Assembly: GCA_963769585.1 (NCBI GenBank)
Contig: CAVYMJ010000006.1
Coordinates: forward strand, 1,488,001 to 1,552,000
DNA length: 64,000 nucleotides
Source: SSC3 sp963769585
GTDB lineage: Bacteria; Actinomycetota; Actinomycetes; Propionibacteriales; Nocardioidaceae
Direction: 5' to 3'
Position numbers and translations under genes: made by a program. Position 1 is the stretch's first letter. Each line of letters begins with the position of its first letter. A model generated the notes under the pieces. That model did no database searches, was not told where the DNA came from, and saw only the letters and a list, made by a program, of their open reading frames with translations. Shown here piece after piece: positions 23,385 to 32,143 of the stretch.

Positions 23385-24162
23385 GCTGGCTGCTCACACT
23401 CACGACCTCACCGGTCAGGTAGGACGAGTAGTCGCTGGCGAGGAAGACCATCACGTTGGCGACCTCCCAGGGTTCGGCGGCCCGGTTGAAGGCCTCGCGC
23501 GCCTTGAGCTCCTCGAGCAGCTCGGGTGAGGTCACCTTCTCCAGGAACGGGTGCATGGCCAGGCTGGGAGAAACGGCGTTGACCCGGATGCCGTGCGGTG
23601 CCACGTCCATCGCGGCGCAGCGGGTCAGCGCCATCACCCCCGCTTTGGCGGCCGCGTAGTGGGCCTGTCCCTCCTGTGCGCGCCAGCCGATCACGCTCGC
23701 GTTGTTGACGATCACGCCCGGCTTGCCGGCGGCGATCATCCGCTGGCTTGCGGCCCGGACACAGCGCATCGTGCCGGTCAGCGTGATGTCCAGGACGAGC
23801 GACCACTGCTCGTCGGTCATCTCCAGGATGCTCGCCGTACCGCCCAGGCCGGCGTTGTTGATCATCACGTCGACGCCGCCGAAGGGCTCTGCCGCATCGA
23901 GCAGCGCCTGTACCGCGGCCTCGTCGGTGACGTTGCAGACGATGGCGGCGACCCGGTCCGCTCCGAACTCCTTGGCCAGCGACTCCTCGGCCTCAGCCAG
24001 CCGGCGCTCGTGGGTGTCGCTGACCACCACGGCCCTGGCGCCCTCCTCCAGGGCGCGCTTGGCCACCGCGGCGCCGATCCCGGCCCCGGCAGCGGCGGTC
24101 ACCACGACGACCTTGCCGTTGAGCAGGTCGTGTCCCTCGACGTACTTGATCCCGGTGCTCAC
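23377..24162 (-). CDS. ipdF: IpdF, 5-hydroxy-HIP-CoA dehydrogenase (SDR)
   Basis: 261 residues from the GTG at 24162, overlapping the fadE30 stop (GTGA). An unusual Rossmann loop, KVVVVTAAAGAGIG, followed by NNAGLGG, NNASVIGWRAQEGQAHYAAAK and SPSLAMHPFLEK, matches mycobacterial IpdF. It oxidises the ring hydroxyl of 5OH-HIP-CoA to the ketone ahead of side-chain removal. It is second in the fadE30 operon. Confidence 0.94.
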   Translation of the reverse strand: MSTGIKYVEGHDLLNGKVVVVTAAAGAGIGAAVAKRALEEGARAVVVSDTHERRLAEAEESLAKEFGADRVAAIVCNVTDEAAVQALLDAAEPFGGVDVMINNAGLGGTASILEMTDEQWSLVLDITLTGTMRCVRAASQRMIAAGKPGVIVNNASVIGWRAQEGQAHYAAAKAGVMALTRCAAMDVAPHGIRVNAVSPSLAMHPFLEKVTSPELLEELKAREAFNRAAEPWEVANVMVFLASDYSSYLTGEVVSVSSQHA

Positions 24163-25337
24163 CCTCGGGGCTCCCTCGGTAGGCCGAGCACGCGCTCGGC
24201 GATGATGTTGCGCTGGACCTCGTCGGAGCCGCCGTAGATGGTGTCCGCACGGCTGAACAGGAAGAGTGACTGGAGCCGGTCCAACCGGTAGGGGTCGTCC
24301 GACTCGGCGAGCAGGCCGGCCGGTCCCGCAACAGCCATCGCCAGCTCGCCCAGCGCCCGGTGCCAGCCGGCCCAGACCAGCTTGGAGACACTCGCGTCGC
24401 CCGGGCCGGGACTTGGGGCCGACAGGGTGCGAAGCGCGTTGGCCCGCATCACGTCCAGGCCGATCTGAGCTCGGACGAGGCGGTCACGCAACACCGGGTC
24501 GTCGTACGAGCCGTTGCTCTTGGCCAGCTCGACGACGACGTCGAGCTCGCGCTCGAAGCCGACCTGTTGACCCATCGTGGACACCCCGCGCTCGAAGCCC
24601 AGCAGCCCCATCGCGACCGACCACCCGTCGCCCGGTGCGCCTACCACCAGGGACTTGTCGGTTCGAGCGCCGGTGAAGAAGACCTCGTTGAACTCCGAAC
24701 CGCCGGTCAGCTGCTCAATGGGCCGGACCTCGATCCCGTCCTGAGCCATCGGGACCAGCAGGAACGAGAGCCCCTTGTGCCGCTGCGACCCCGGCTCGCT
24801 GCGGACAATGACGAAGCACCAGTGCGCGAACTGCGCCAGGGAGGTCCAGATCTTCTGGCCGTCCACCACCCACTCGTCGCCGTCCAGCCGCGCCTTGGTG
24901 GAGACGGCGGCCAGGTCCGACCCGGCACCCGGCTCGGAGTAGCCCTGGCACCAGAGCTCCTCGACGGCCACGATCCGGGGCAGGAAGCGGGCTTTCTGGG
25001 AGTCGCTGCCGAAGGCGATCAGCGTCGGGCCGAGGAGCTCCTCACCCAGGTGGTTGACCCGGGCGGGAGCGTTGGCCTTGGCGTACTCCTCATGGAAGAT
25101 CACCTGCTCGAAGAGGGTCAGCCCCCTCCCGCCGTACTCCTTGGGCCAGCCGATGCAGGTCCAGCCATGAGCAGCCAGATGCCGGTCCCAGGCCAGCCGC
25201 TCGTCGTGGGCCTCGTGTTCACGGCCCGGTCCGCCCAGCCCCCTGAGCGCGGCGAAGTCGCCGTTGAGATGGTCGCCGAGCCACTGGCGCACCTGGCTTC
25301 TGAACGCCTCGTCCTCGACGCTGTAGGTCAGATCCAC
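24159..25337 (-). CDS. fadE30: Acyl-CoA dehydrogenase FadE30
   Basis: 392 residues from the GTG at 25337. No Shine-Dalgarno precedes it, but TACCCT lies exactly six bases upstream on the coding strand, so the mRNA is probably leaderless. Segments LRGLGGPGREHEAHDER, NHLGEELLGPTLIAFG, WCQGYSEPGAGSDLA and TIYGGSDEVQRNIIAERVLGLP are FadE30-like. FadE30 desaturates the HIP-CoA side chain at the start of C/D-ring degradation. First gene of the kstR2 operon, facing fadD3 across 50 bases. Confidence 0.94.
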   Translation of the reverse strand: MDLTYSVEDEAFRSQVRQWLGDHLNGDFAALRGLGGPGREHEAHDERLAWDRHLAAHGWTCIGWPKEYGGRGLTLFEQVIFHEEYAKANAPARVNHLGEELLGPTLIAFGSDSQKARFLPRIVAVEELWCQGYSEPGAGSDLAAVSTKARLDGDEWVVDGQKIWTSLAQFAHWCFVIVRSEPGSQRHKGLSFLLVPMAQDGIEVRPIEQLTGGSEFNEVFFTGARTDKSLVVGAPGDGWSVAMGLLGFERGVSTMGQQVGFERELDVVVELAKSNGSYDDPVLRDRLVRAQIGLDVMRANALRTLSAPSPGPGDASVSKLVWAGWHRALGELAMAVAGPAGLLAESDDPYRLDRLQSLFLFSRADTIYGGSDEVQRNIIAERVLGLPREPRG

Positions 25338-25357
25338 AGTGCTAGGGTAACCTACCA

Positions 25358-25371
25358 AGCAACTGTTTGGT
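25358..25371. promoter_or_regulatory. KstR2-like operator between fadE30 and fadD3
   Basis: AGCAACTGTTTGGT fits ANCAAGNNCTTGNT with two mismatches; ACCAA (25354-25358) and TTGGT (25367-25371) give the dyad. It is the only palindrome in the 50-base divergent gap, so one dimer site would control both operons. Confidence 0.7.
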
Positions 25372-25387
25372 TGGCCGAGGAGAGAGT

Positions 25388-26890
25388 GTGATCCGGACGA
25401 TCCCTGCCGCGCTCCATGCGGCTGCCGCATCGTGGCCCGACCGTGCGTCGGTGGTCGACGCGGACGTGTCCCTCTCGTTTGCCGACCTGCTCGACCGCGT
25501 CCGCAGGGTCGCCCAGGGCTACGTCGCCCTCGGCCTCAGCAAGGGCGACCGGGTCTGCCTGTGGGCACCCAACTCCTGGCAGTGGGAGGTGGCCGCCCTC
25601 GCCGTCACCTACGCGGGCGGCGTGGTCGTGCCGATCAACACCCGCTACACCGGTCACGAAGCCGTGGACCTGATCTCGCGGGTCGACGCCGGCATCGTCG
25701 TGGTGCACGAAGGCTTCCTCGGCCGCAACCAGATCGAGGAGCTTTCCGCAGCAGCCGCCGAGGCAGGAGTGACCCTTCCTCAGCTCGTGCTCACCAGCGA
25801 CCTGCCCGACGATCCCTCGGACGCCGCCGCGGACGAGGTGGAGGCCCGTGCCCACGCCGTCGACCCCGACGACCTGGCCGACATCCTCTTCACCTCCGGC
25901 ACCACCGGGCGTTCCAAAGGCGCGATGTCGGCCCATCGCCAGTCGATCGAGGCTGCCCGCATCTGGGGCGAGCTCGGTGAGCTCTCGGTCGATGACCGCT
26001 ACCTCGTCGTGAACCCGTTCTTCCACTCCTTCGGCTACAAGGCCGGGATCCTGGTCTCCCTGCTGTACGGCGCCACGCTGTACCCACACGCGGTCTTCGA
26101 CGTGGAGACCGTCCTGGACACGATCGAACGCGAACGGATCAGCGTCCTGCCCGGTGCCCCGGCGATCTTCAACGCGCTGCTCGAGGCACCCCGCGACACA
26201 CGCGACCTGTCCAGCCTGAGGTTCGCCGTGACCGGAGCAGCGATGGTCCCGGTAGCGCTGGTGGAACGGATGCAGAGCGAGCTCTCCTTCGACCTGGTCC
26301 TCACCGCGTTCGGGATGACCGAGTGCGTGGTGGGCACGATGGGTAGGCGCGGCGACCCGCCGGAGCTGGTGGCGAGCACGACCGGCCGCGTCGTACCCGG
26401 CCTGGAGCTGCGGATCGACGCGCCCTCCGGACAGGACGGTGAGCTGCTCTTCCGCGGCGACCTGGTGATGCAGGGCTACCTCGACGACCCCGCTGCGACC
26501 GCAGCGGCGATCGACCCCGACGGGTGGCTGCACACCGGTGACATCGGCCGGGTGGACGCCGAGGGCAACCTCAAGATCACCGACCGGCTCAAGGACGTCT
26601 ACATCGTCGGAGGCTTCAACGTGTACCCCGCCGAGGTCGAGCAGGTGATCGCCCGGATCGAGGGTGTGGTCGAGTCCGCGGTGGTCGGCGTCCCGGACGG
26701 ACGGCTCGGCGAGGTCGGCAAGGCCTACGTCGTACGGCGGACGGGCGCAACCGTGTCCCCCGACGACGTGATCGCCCGGTGCAGGGAGCGACTGGCCAAC
26801 TTCAAGGTCCCCCGGTCGGTGGAGATCATCGATGCGCTGCCCCGCAACGTGTCCGGCAAGGTCCTCAAGACGGAGCTGCGCAACCTATGA
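25388..26890 (+). CDS. fadD3: HIP-CoA ligase FadD3 (acyl-CoA synthetase)
   Basis: 500 residues from the GTG at 25388, with GAGGAG upstream. ANL adenylate-forming enzyme: P-loop LFTSGTTGRSKG (about 168-179), FFHSFGYKAG, the A5-like TAFGMTECVVG, GWLHTGDIGRVD, and near the C-terminus NVSGKVLKTEL with the catalytic Lys. FadD3 attaches CoA to the C/D-ring propionate HIP, and its product is the inducer that relieves KstR2. Overlaps the next gene by four bases (ATGA). Confidence 0.94.
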   Translation: MIRTIPAALHAAAASWPDRASVVDADVSLSFADLLDRVRRVAQGYVALGLSKGDRVCLWAPNSWQWEVAALAVTYAGGVVVPINTRYTGHEAVDLISRVDAGIVVVHEGFLGRNQIEELSAAAAEAGVTLPQLVLTSDLPDDPSDAAADEVEARAHAVDPDDLADILFTSGTTGRSKGAMSAHRQSIEAARIWGELGELSVDDRYLVVNPFFHSFGYKAGILVSLLYGATLYPHAVFDVETVLDTIERERISVLPGAPAIFNALLEAPRDTRDLSSLRFAVTGAAMVPVALVERMQSELSFDLVLTAFGMTECVVGTMGRRGDPPELVASTTGRVVPGLELRIDAPSGQDGELLFRGDLVMQGYLDDPAATAAAIDPDGWLHTGDIGRVDAEGNLKITDRLKDVYIVGGFNVYPAEVEQVIARIEGVVESAVVGVPDGRLGEVGKAYVVRRTGATVSPDDVIARCRERLANFKVPRSVEIIDALPRNVSGKVLKTELRNL

Positions 26891-28020
26891 ACCTCGACCT
26901 CACCGACGACGAGCTCGCCTTCCAGGCCGAGGCCCGCGCGTGGCTGATCGCCAACGTGCCGGCGCAGCCGCTGCCGAGCATGGACACCGCGGCGGGCTTC
27001 GCTGCCCATCAGGCATGGGAGAGACGCCTGTCCGACGCGCGCTGGTCGACCGTCTCCTGGCCGGCCGAGCTCGGCGGGCGTGACGCCAGCCTGGTCGAGT
27101 GGGTGATCTTCGAGGAGGAGTACTACCGAGCCGGCGCTCCCGGGCGTGTCTCCCAGAACGGCATCTTCCTACTCGCGCCACTGATGTTCGACCACGCCAC
27201 CGCGGAGCAGCAGGAACGGTTCCTGCCGACCATGTCGTCGGGTGAGCGGGTCTGGGCACAGGCCTGGTCCGAGCCTGAAGCCGGTTCCGACCTGGCCTCG
27301 CTCCGCTCGACGGCGGTACGCACCGACGGTGGTTGGCTGCTCAACGGCCAGAAGACCTGGTCGTCGCGTGCGACGTACGCGCACTGGGGCTTCGGGCTGT
27401 TCCGCTCCGATCCCCAGTCGCAGCGCCACCATGGACTGACCTACTTCCTCTTCCCCCTCGACGCGGAAGGGGTCACCGTCCGTCCGATCGCCCAGCTCGA
27501 CGGTGAGGCCGGGTTTGCGGAGATCTTCTTCGAGGACGTCTTCGTTCCCGATGCCGACGTCCTGGGTGCCCCCGGCGACGGGTGGCAGATCGCGATGGGG
27601 ACGGCCGGCAACGAGCGCGGCCTCTCGCTGCGCTCCCCCGGGCGCTTCTGCGCAGCCGCCGACCGCCTGGTGCAGCTGTGGTGCGACCGTCCGGACCCCG
27701 CGCTGCGCGACCGGGTGGTGGATGCGTGGATCGGGGCCGAGGCCTACCGGCTCTACACCTGGGGCACAGTGACGCGGCTGGCCGCCGGTGGAGACCTGGG
27801 CGCCGACGGGTCGGTCAACAAGCTCTTCTGGTCCGAGCTCGACGTAGCCCTGCACGAGACGGCCCTGGACCTGCTCGGGGACGAAGGCGAGCTCGAGTCC
27901 TCGTGGACCGATGGGTATCTCTTCTCACTGGCCGGGCCCATCTACGCAGGCACCAACGAGGTCCAGCGCAACATCGTCTCCGAGCGCCTGCTCGGGCTGC
28001 CTCGGGAGGTGCGCCGATGA
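26887..28020 (+). CDS. fadE31: Acyl-CoA dehydrogenase FadE31
   Basis: 377 residues. The ATG at 26887 overlaps the fadD3 stop. ACAD fold, N-terminal helical domain LTDDELAFQAEARAWL, flavin-contacting WSEPEAGSDLASLRST and WSSRATYAHWGF, C-terminal AGTNEVQRNIVSERLLGLP. Order fadD3-fadE31-fadE32-fadE33 equals Rv3561-Rv3564. The three FadEs act on CoA thioesters in the late steps after ring opening; which step each serves is less certain. The stop overlaps the fadE32 ATG. Confidence 0.92.
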   Translation: MNLDLTDDELAFQAEARAWLIANVPAQPLPSMDTAAGFAAHQAWERRLSDARWSTVSWPAELGGRDASLVEWVIFEEEYYRAGAPGRVSQNGIFLLAPLMFDHATAEQQERFLPTMSSGERVWAQAWSEPEAGSDLASLRSTAVRTDGGWLLNGQKTWSSRATYAHWGFGLFRSDPQSQRHHGLTYFLFPLDAEGVTVRPIAQLDGEAGFAEIFFEDVFVPDADVLGAPGDGWQIAMGTAGNERGLSLRSPGRFCAAADRLVQLWCDRPDPALRDRVVDAWIGAEAYRLYTWGTVTRLAAGGDLGADGSVNKLFWSELDVALHETALDLLGDEGELESSWTDGYLFSLAGPIYAGTNEVQRNIVSERLLGLPREVRR

Positions 28021-28923
28021 GGTTCGCTCTCACCGACGAGCAGGCCGGTTTCGCCCGGTCGCTGGACGACCTGCTCGTGGCGGCGCAGACACCGGCGGTG
28101 GCGCGAGCCTGGGCCGCAGGGGACTCCGCGCCGGGGCTCGCGCTGTGGACTCGACTGGCCGACCTCGGCGTGACCGGGCTCGCCGAACCCGGACTCGGGT
28201 GCCACTGGCTCGGACGTCGTGGTCGCCTTCGAGCAGCTGGGTCGCCATGCCGTCCCTGGTCCCTGGGTCGAGTCGGGGGTGCTCGCGCCGACCCTGCTGG
28301 GCACGGCCGTCGACGGCGTCGTCACTGTCGGAGTCCCGCTGGCTCTTGACGCCGACGTGGCGGACACGACGTACGCCGTGGTGGACGGCCATCTGTGCAC
28401 GGCCTCGGTGGGGCAGCTGCAGCGGTCCGTCGACCCGGCCCGGCGCCTCTTCTCGGTGACCTCGGCCGAGGCGGTGGCCGAGGTCGCCCCTGAGGTCGTC
28501 GACCGGGCTCACGATCTCGCCACCCTCGCGGTCGCTGCGCAGCTCGTGGGCGCCGGCTACCGGGTGCTGGAGGACTCGGTCGAGTACGCCAAGTCCCGGA
28601 GCCAGTTCGGAAGGCCGATCGGCTCGTTCCAGGCCGTCAAGCACCAGCTCGCCGACGCCAAGGTCAGGCTCGACTTCGCCCGGCCGCTGGTCTGGGGTGC
28701 CTCGCTGACCCAGACCCCACGCGACATCTCGTCGGCCAAGGTCGCGGCGGGCGAGGCTGCCTATGCCGCCGCTCGGGTCGCTCTCCAGGCCCATGGCGCG
28801 ATCGGCTACACCGCGGAGCACGACCTCAGTCTCTGGCTGCTCAAGATCCGTGCGCTGCGTGGCGCCTGGGGCAGTCCCTCCTACCACCGCGGCCGGGTCC
28901 TGGCCGCACTCGTGGGGGCCTGA
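28017..28923 (+). pseudogene. fadE32: fadE32-like acyl-CoA dehydrogenase, frameshifted
   Basis: ATG 28017 (overlapping the fadE31 stop) opens a good ACAD N-terminus, MRFALTDEQAGFARSLDD, up to LGVTGLAEP at 28190. The frame then becomes meaningless, while the +1 frame carries DSGATGSDVVVAFEQLG from 28192 and a full ACAD C-terminal half (RSQFGRPIGSFQAVKHQ) to TGA 28923. The usual EEYGG-like loop between the two parts is missing, so a small deletion not divisible by three at about 28188-28196 explains it. Internal GTG 28219 could still give a 234-residue C-terminal fragment. A sequencing or assembly error is the main alternative; start and stop overlaps with both neighbours are intact. Confidence 0.85.
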
Positions 28924-29822
28924 TGCACTTCGCGCTCTCCCAGGAGCAGGAGGAGCTCGCTGGCACCGTGCGTTCGGTGCTGGCCAAGCAGCCCGACGGA
29001 GCCTGGACGGTGCTCGTCGAGCAGGTCGGCGCCACCGCGTTGGCGATCCCCGAGGAGTACGACGGGGCCGGGGCCACGCTCTTCGAGACGTCCTTGGTCC
29101 TCACCGAGCTCGGCGCCACGCTCACCCCGAACCCGCTGCTCGCCACCGCGATCGCAACGCAGGCCCTGCGCATCGCGGGCCACACCTCCCACCTGAGCGA
29201 GCTCGCCGCCGGGCGCTCGGCCTCGGTGGTGCTCGACGACCCGACCTTGGCCGGTGACCTGCTCCTGGTCGTGCGCGACGGCCTGCTGCACGAGGTGACC
29301 GCTGCCCGGCGTACGCCCCGGCCGGGCATGGACCTCACGCTGGACTACGTGCAGGTCGACATCCAGGAGTCGACCCCGCTCGGCCCGGTGGACGAGCAAC
29401 AGGTGCGCGACACGGCCGCGGCCCTGGTCACCGCCCTCCAGGTTGGCGCGATGCAGCGCTGCCTGGAGCTCACCGTGAGCTACAGCCTGGAGCGCGTCCA
29501 GTTCGGCCGCCAGATCGGCTCGTTCCAGGCACTCAAGCACCGGATGGCGGACCTGTACGTCGAGCTGGAGACCAGCCGCTCGATCTCCTGGGCAGCCTGC
29601 TGGGCGGCTGCGAACCTGGACGACGACTTGGGTCGGAAGGCCTCAACAGCCAAGTCGTGGTGCGGCGATGCGCTCAGCCACATCGCCTCCGAGATGGTCC
29701 AGCTGCATGGCGGCATCGCCATCACCTGGGAGCACCCGGCTCACCTGTACTTCAAACGCGCCCACGCTCTCAACCAGCTCTTCGGCCAGCCCCACGAGCA
29801 CCGGGCTCGGCTCGCGCGTTGA
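28923..29822 (+). CDS. fadE33: Acyl-CoA dehydrogenase FadE33
   Basis: 299 residues, starting inside the stop of fadE32 (TGATG). Short ACAD subunit of the FadE28/32 type: LSQEQEELAGTVRSVL, ALAIPEEYDGAG, RVQFGRQIGSFQALKHRMADLYV, and MVQLHGGIAITWEHPAHLYFKR. In mycobacteria such short FadEs pair with a longer partner as alpha2beta2 enzymes, so loss of FadE32 would matter for a shared complex. Last of the fadD3 operon before a 72-base gap. Confidence 0.92.
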   Translation: MHFALSQEQEELAGTVRSVLAKQPDGAWTVLVEQVGATALAIPEEYDGAGATLFETSLVLTELGATLTPNPLLATAIATQALRIAGHTSHLSELAAGRSASVVLDDPTLAGDLLLVVRDGLLHEVTAARRTPRPGMDLTLDYVQVDIQESTPLGPVDEQQVRDTAAALVTALQVGAMQRCLELTVSYSLERVQFGRQIGSFQALKHRMADLYVELETSRSISWAACWAAANLDDDLGRKASTAKSWCGDALSHIASEMVQLHGGIAITWEHPAHLYFKRAHALNQLFGQPHEHRARLAR

Positions 29823-29894
29823 CGCTCAGTGCTCGATCTCCGCGGCCGCATGCGCGAGACTCGGGGCCAGACGTCGACAAGGGGTATGCGAACC

Positions 29895-31286
29895 ATGGCT
29901 CAGGTGCTCAAGATCAACGACTCCGGCTGGCTGCTCGCGGAGACCCGCGCCACCCCTATGCAGGTCGGCCTGCTCGCGACGTTCTCGCTTCCGCCTGACG
30001 CGGAGCCCTCCTACCTGGCCGACCTTGCCGAGCGCTGGCGTACGACCCTGACGTTCGAGGCACCCTTCAACTACCTGCTCAAAGGCAAGGCGGTCTCGCG
30101 CTGGGAGACCCTGCCGGACTCCGAGATCGACCTCGACTACCACCTGCGGCACTCTGCGCTCCCGGCCCCGGGAGGCGAGCGCGAGCTCGGCGTGCTGGTC
30201 TCGCGGCTGCACTCGGCCAAGATGGACCGGCGCTACCCGCTGTGGGAGTGCCACATCATCGAGGGACTCGCCGGGGACCGCTGGTCGCTGTACCTCAAGG
30301 TGCACCACTCGCAGATCGACGGCGTCGGCGGCATCCGGCTGCTCCGGCGTACGTTCTCCGCGGACCCTGCTGCCCGAGGGATGCTGCCGCCGTGGGCTGT
30401 CGGAACCACCGGCCCGGACCAGTCCGGCACCGCGCAGTCCGACCGGACTCCTGAGCCCAAGCCCGAGAGCGCGCATCGGGTCCGTTCAGGGCTCCGCTCC
30501 ACCGGTGCGGTGACCCGCTCGCTGGGCAAAACCTACCGGGAGAGCTTCTTCGGCACCGACCAGCCGCTGCGCGCCGCGCCGTACCGGGCGCCCAAGACGA
30601 TCTTCAACGGGCGGATCAACGCCCCCCGCCGGTTCGCGACCCAGCACTACTCCCTGGACCGGCTCAAGAAGGTGGCCAGCGCCGCCGACGCCAGCCTCAA
30701 CGACGTCTTCCTCGCCCTGTGCGGAGCGGCGATCCGCCGGTATCTGGACGAGGTCGGCGCCCTCCCGGAACAGAGCCTGACTGCCAACGTCCCCGTCTCG
30801 GTCCGCGAAGCGGTGGGAGCCAGCGTCGGCAACGCGATCACCTTCCTGTACTGCAGCCTGGGCACCGACCTCGCCGACCCCCTCGAGCGGATCCAGGCGA
30901 TCCGCGCCTCGACCACGTTGGGGAAGGAGCGGATGCCGCGGGCAGGGCGAGGGGCGATGGATGTCTACACCGCCGCGCTGATGGGGCCGTTCCTGAGCCA
31001 GGCCATGCTGGGCTTCGGCGGGCACGGGCGTCCGGCTTCCAACCTGGTCGTCTCGAACGTGCCGGGCCCGGCGGAGCCGCGGTTCATGGATGGCTCCAGA
31101 CTCGAGGAGCTCTATCCGATCAGCCTGTTGTTCAACGGACAGGCCCTCAACATCACCGCAGTCAGCTATGCCGGTGAGTTCAACATCGGGTACACGGGCT
31201 GCCGGGACAGCGTGCCCCACCTGCAGCGGATCGCGGTGTACTCCGGTGAGGCGTTGGAGGAGCTGGAGAAGGCGCTGGGTCTCTGA
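29895..31286 (+). CDS. Wax ester synthase / diacylglycerol O-acyltransferase family protein
   Basis: 463 residues from the ATG at 29895, with AAGGGG ten bases upstream (ATG 29886 is too close to that site). WS/DGAT active-site motif HHSQIDG with His137, His138 and Asp142; PLWECHIIEGL before it and SNVPGPAEPRFMDGSRL near the C-terminus are family hallmarks. It esterifies fatty acyl-CoA with an alcohol or diacylglycerol. Next to sterol genes it could store acyl-CoA released by sterol breakdown as neutral lipid, or esterify sterols; both are inference. Confidence 0.9.
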   Translation: MAQVLKINDSGWLLAETRATPMQVGLLATFSLPPDAEPSYLADLAERWRTTLTFEAPFNYLLKGKAVSRWETLPDSEIDLDYHLRHSALPAPGGERELGVLVSRLHSAKMDRRYPLWECHIIEGLAGDRWSLYLKVHHSQIDGVGGIRLLRRTFSADPAARGMLPPWAVGTTGPDQSGTAQSDRTPEPKPESAHRVRSGLRSTGAVTRSLGKTYRESFFGTDQPLRAAPYRAPKTIFNGRINAPRRFATQHYSLDRLKKVASAADASLNDVFLALCGAAIRRYLDEVGALPEQSLTANVPVSVREAVGASVGNAITFLYCSLGTDLADPLERIQAIRASTTLGKERMPRAGRGAMDVYTAALMGPFLSQAMLGFGGHGRPASNLVVSNVPGPAEPRFMDGSRLEELYPISLLFNGQALNITAVSYAGEFNIGYTGCRDSVPHLQRIAVYSGEALEELEKALGL

Positions 31287-31292
31287 CGAGGC

Positions 31293-32141
31293 CTACTCCG
31301 CGGAACCAGCTGGACCCAGCTGCGCCAGCACCGCTGCGGCCAGCCGGTCCGGAGCCTCCAGGGAGGGCCAATGGCCGACTCCGGGCAGGGTCACCACTGT
31401 CGTGGCGGGCCGCAGTGTTGCCAGCTTCTCGGTCATGGCCAGGACGGCGATGGGGTCCTGTTCGCCCCAGATGGCACTGAGCGGTCCGTCGTACTCGACG
31501 AGCCCCGCGGTCCAACGCTCCTGGTGGACGCGACGCTCCTCGATGTAGCGGATCAGTACCGGCATCAGCCGGTCCCCGCGGTTGAGGCGGAGCTGCGCGA
31601 TGAGGGCGTCGACCGCCCCCGGCGGCGGCGGGCAGTCGCGGGTGAAGCTCTCCAGCAGCGACCGGCGCATCACCCAGGTCGGCAGCGAGAACCAGGAGGG
31701 TCGGTCGGGAAGCCGCAACGTCAGCTTCTGACCACGGGTCAGCTGGGCCATCTCGATGAAGATCGAGCCGTTCGTCAGGACGATCCCCTCGACGGCGAAG
31801 CCCAACGCACCCGCGTTGCTCCGCGCCGCCAGCTCAGCGGCGACGGTGTCTCCCATGTCATGGGCGAGCAGGACACAGCGTTCCACTGCCAGGTGGTCCA
31901 TCAGCGCCTCGACCACGGACGCCTGGTCGAAGAGCGAGTACGACGTGCCGGGGTCCTTGGACGAGCGGCCGTAGCCCGGAAGGTCGAAGGTGACCACCTG
32001 CCGGTCGACAGCTAGGGCCGCCGCAACGACAGACCAGTCCGCCGACGAACCCGGGAAGCCGTGCAGGACCACGATCGGGACGTCTGACCTTGCTCCGTAG
32101 CTCCGCACGAAGACAGAGCGGTCGAGCAGGTCGACGAGCAT
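31293..32141 (-). CDS. Alpha/beta hydrolase with Asp nucleophile (dehalogenase/epoxide-hydrolase-like)
   Basis: 282 residues from the ATG at 32141, two bases after the hsaB stop. Oxyanion motif HGFPG (27-31), nucleophile elbow AHDMGD with Asp95 instead of Ser, and C-terminal GVGHWPSLE. An Asp nucleophile marks the haloalkane dehalogenase/epoxide hydrolase branch, unlike HsaD (Ser111) in the same operon. No such gene belongs to the standard hsa pathway; it may remove an epoxide or side product. Convergent with the acyltransferase gene, six bases apart. Confidence 0.87.
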   Translation of the reverse strand: MLVDLLDRSVFVRSYGARSDVPIVVLHGFPGSSADWSVVAAALAVDRQVVTFDLPGYGRSSKDPGTSYSLFDQASVVEALMDHLAVERCVLLAHDMGDTVAAELAARSNAGALGFAVEGIVLTNGSIFIEMAQLTRGQKLTLRLPDRPSWFSLPTWVMRRSLLESFTRDCPPPPGAVDALIAQLRLNRGDRLMPVLIRYIEERRVHQERWTAGLVEYDGPLSAIWGEQDPIAVLAMTEKLATLRPATTVVTLPGVGHWPSLEAPDRLAAAVLAQLGPAGSAE

Positions 32142-32143
32142 GC

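Noticed and set aside
31293..32141. Second HsaD
   Set aside because: The nucleophile is Asp rather than Ser and the overall motifs differ; the true hsaD is at 33635-34519.
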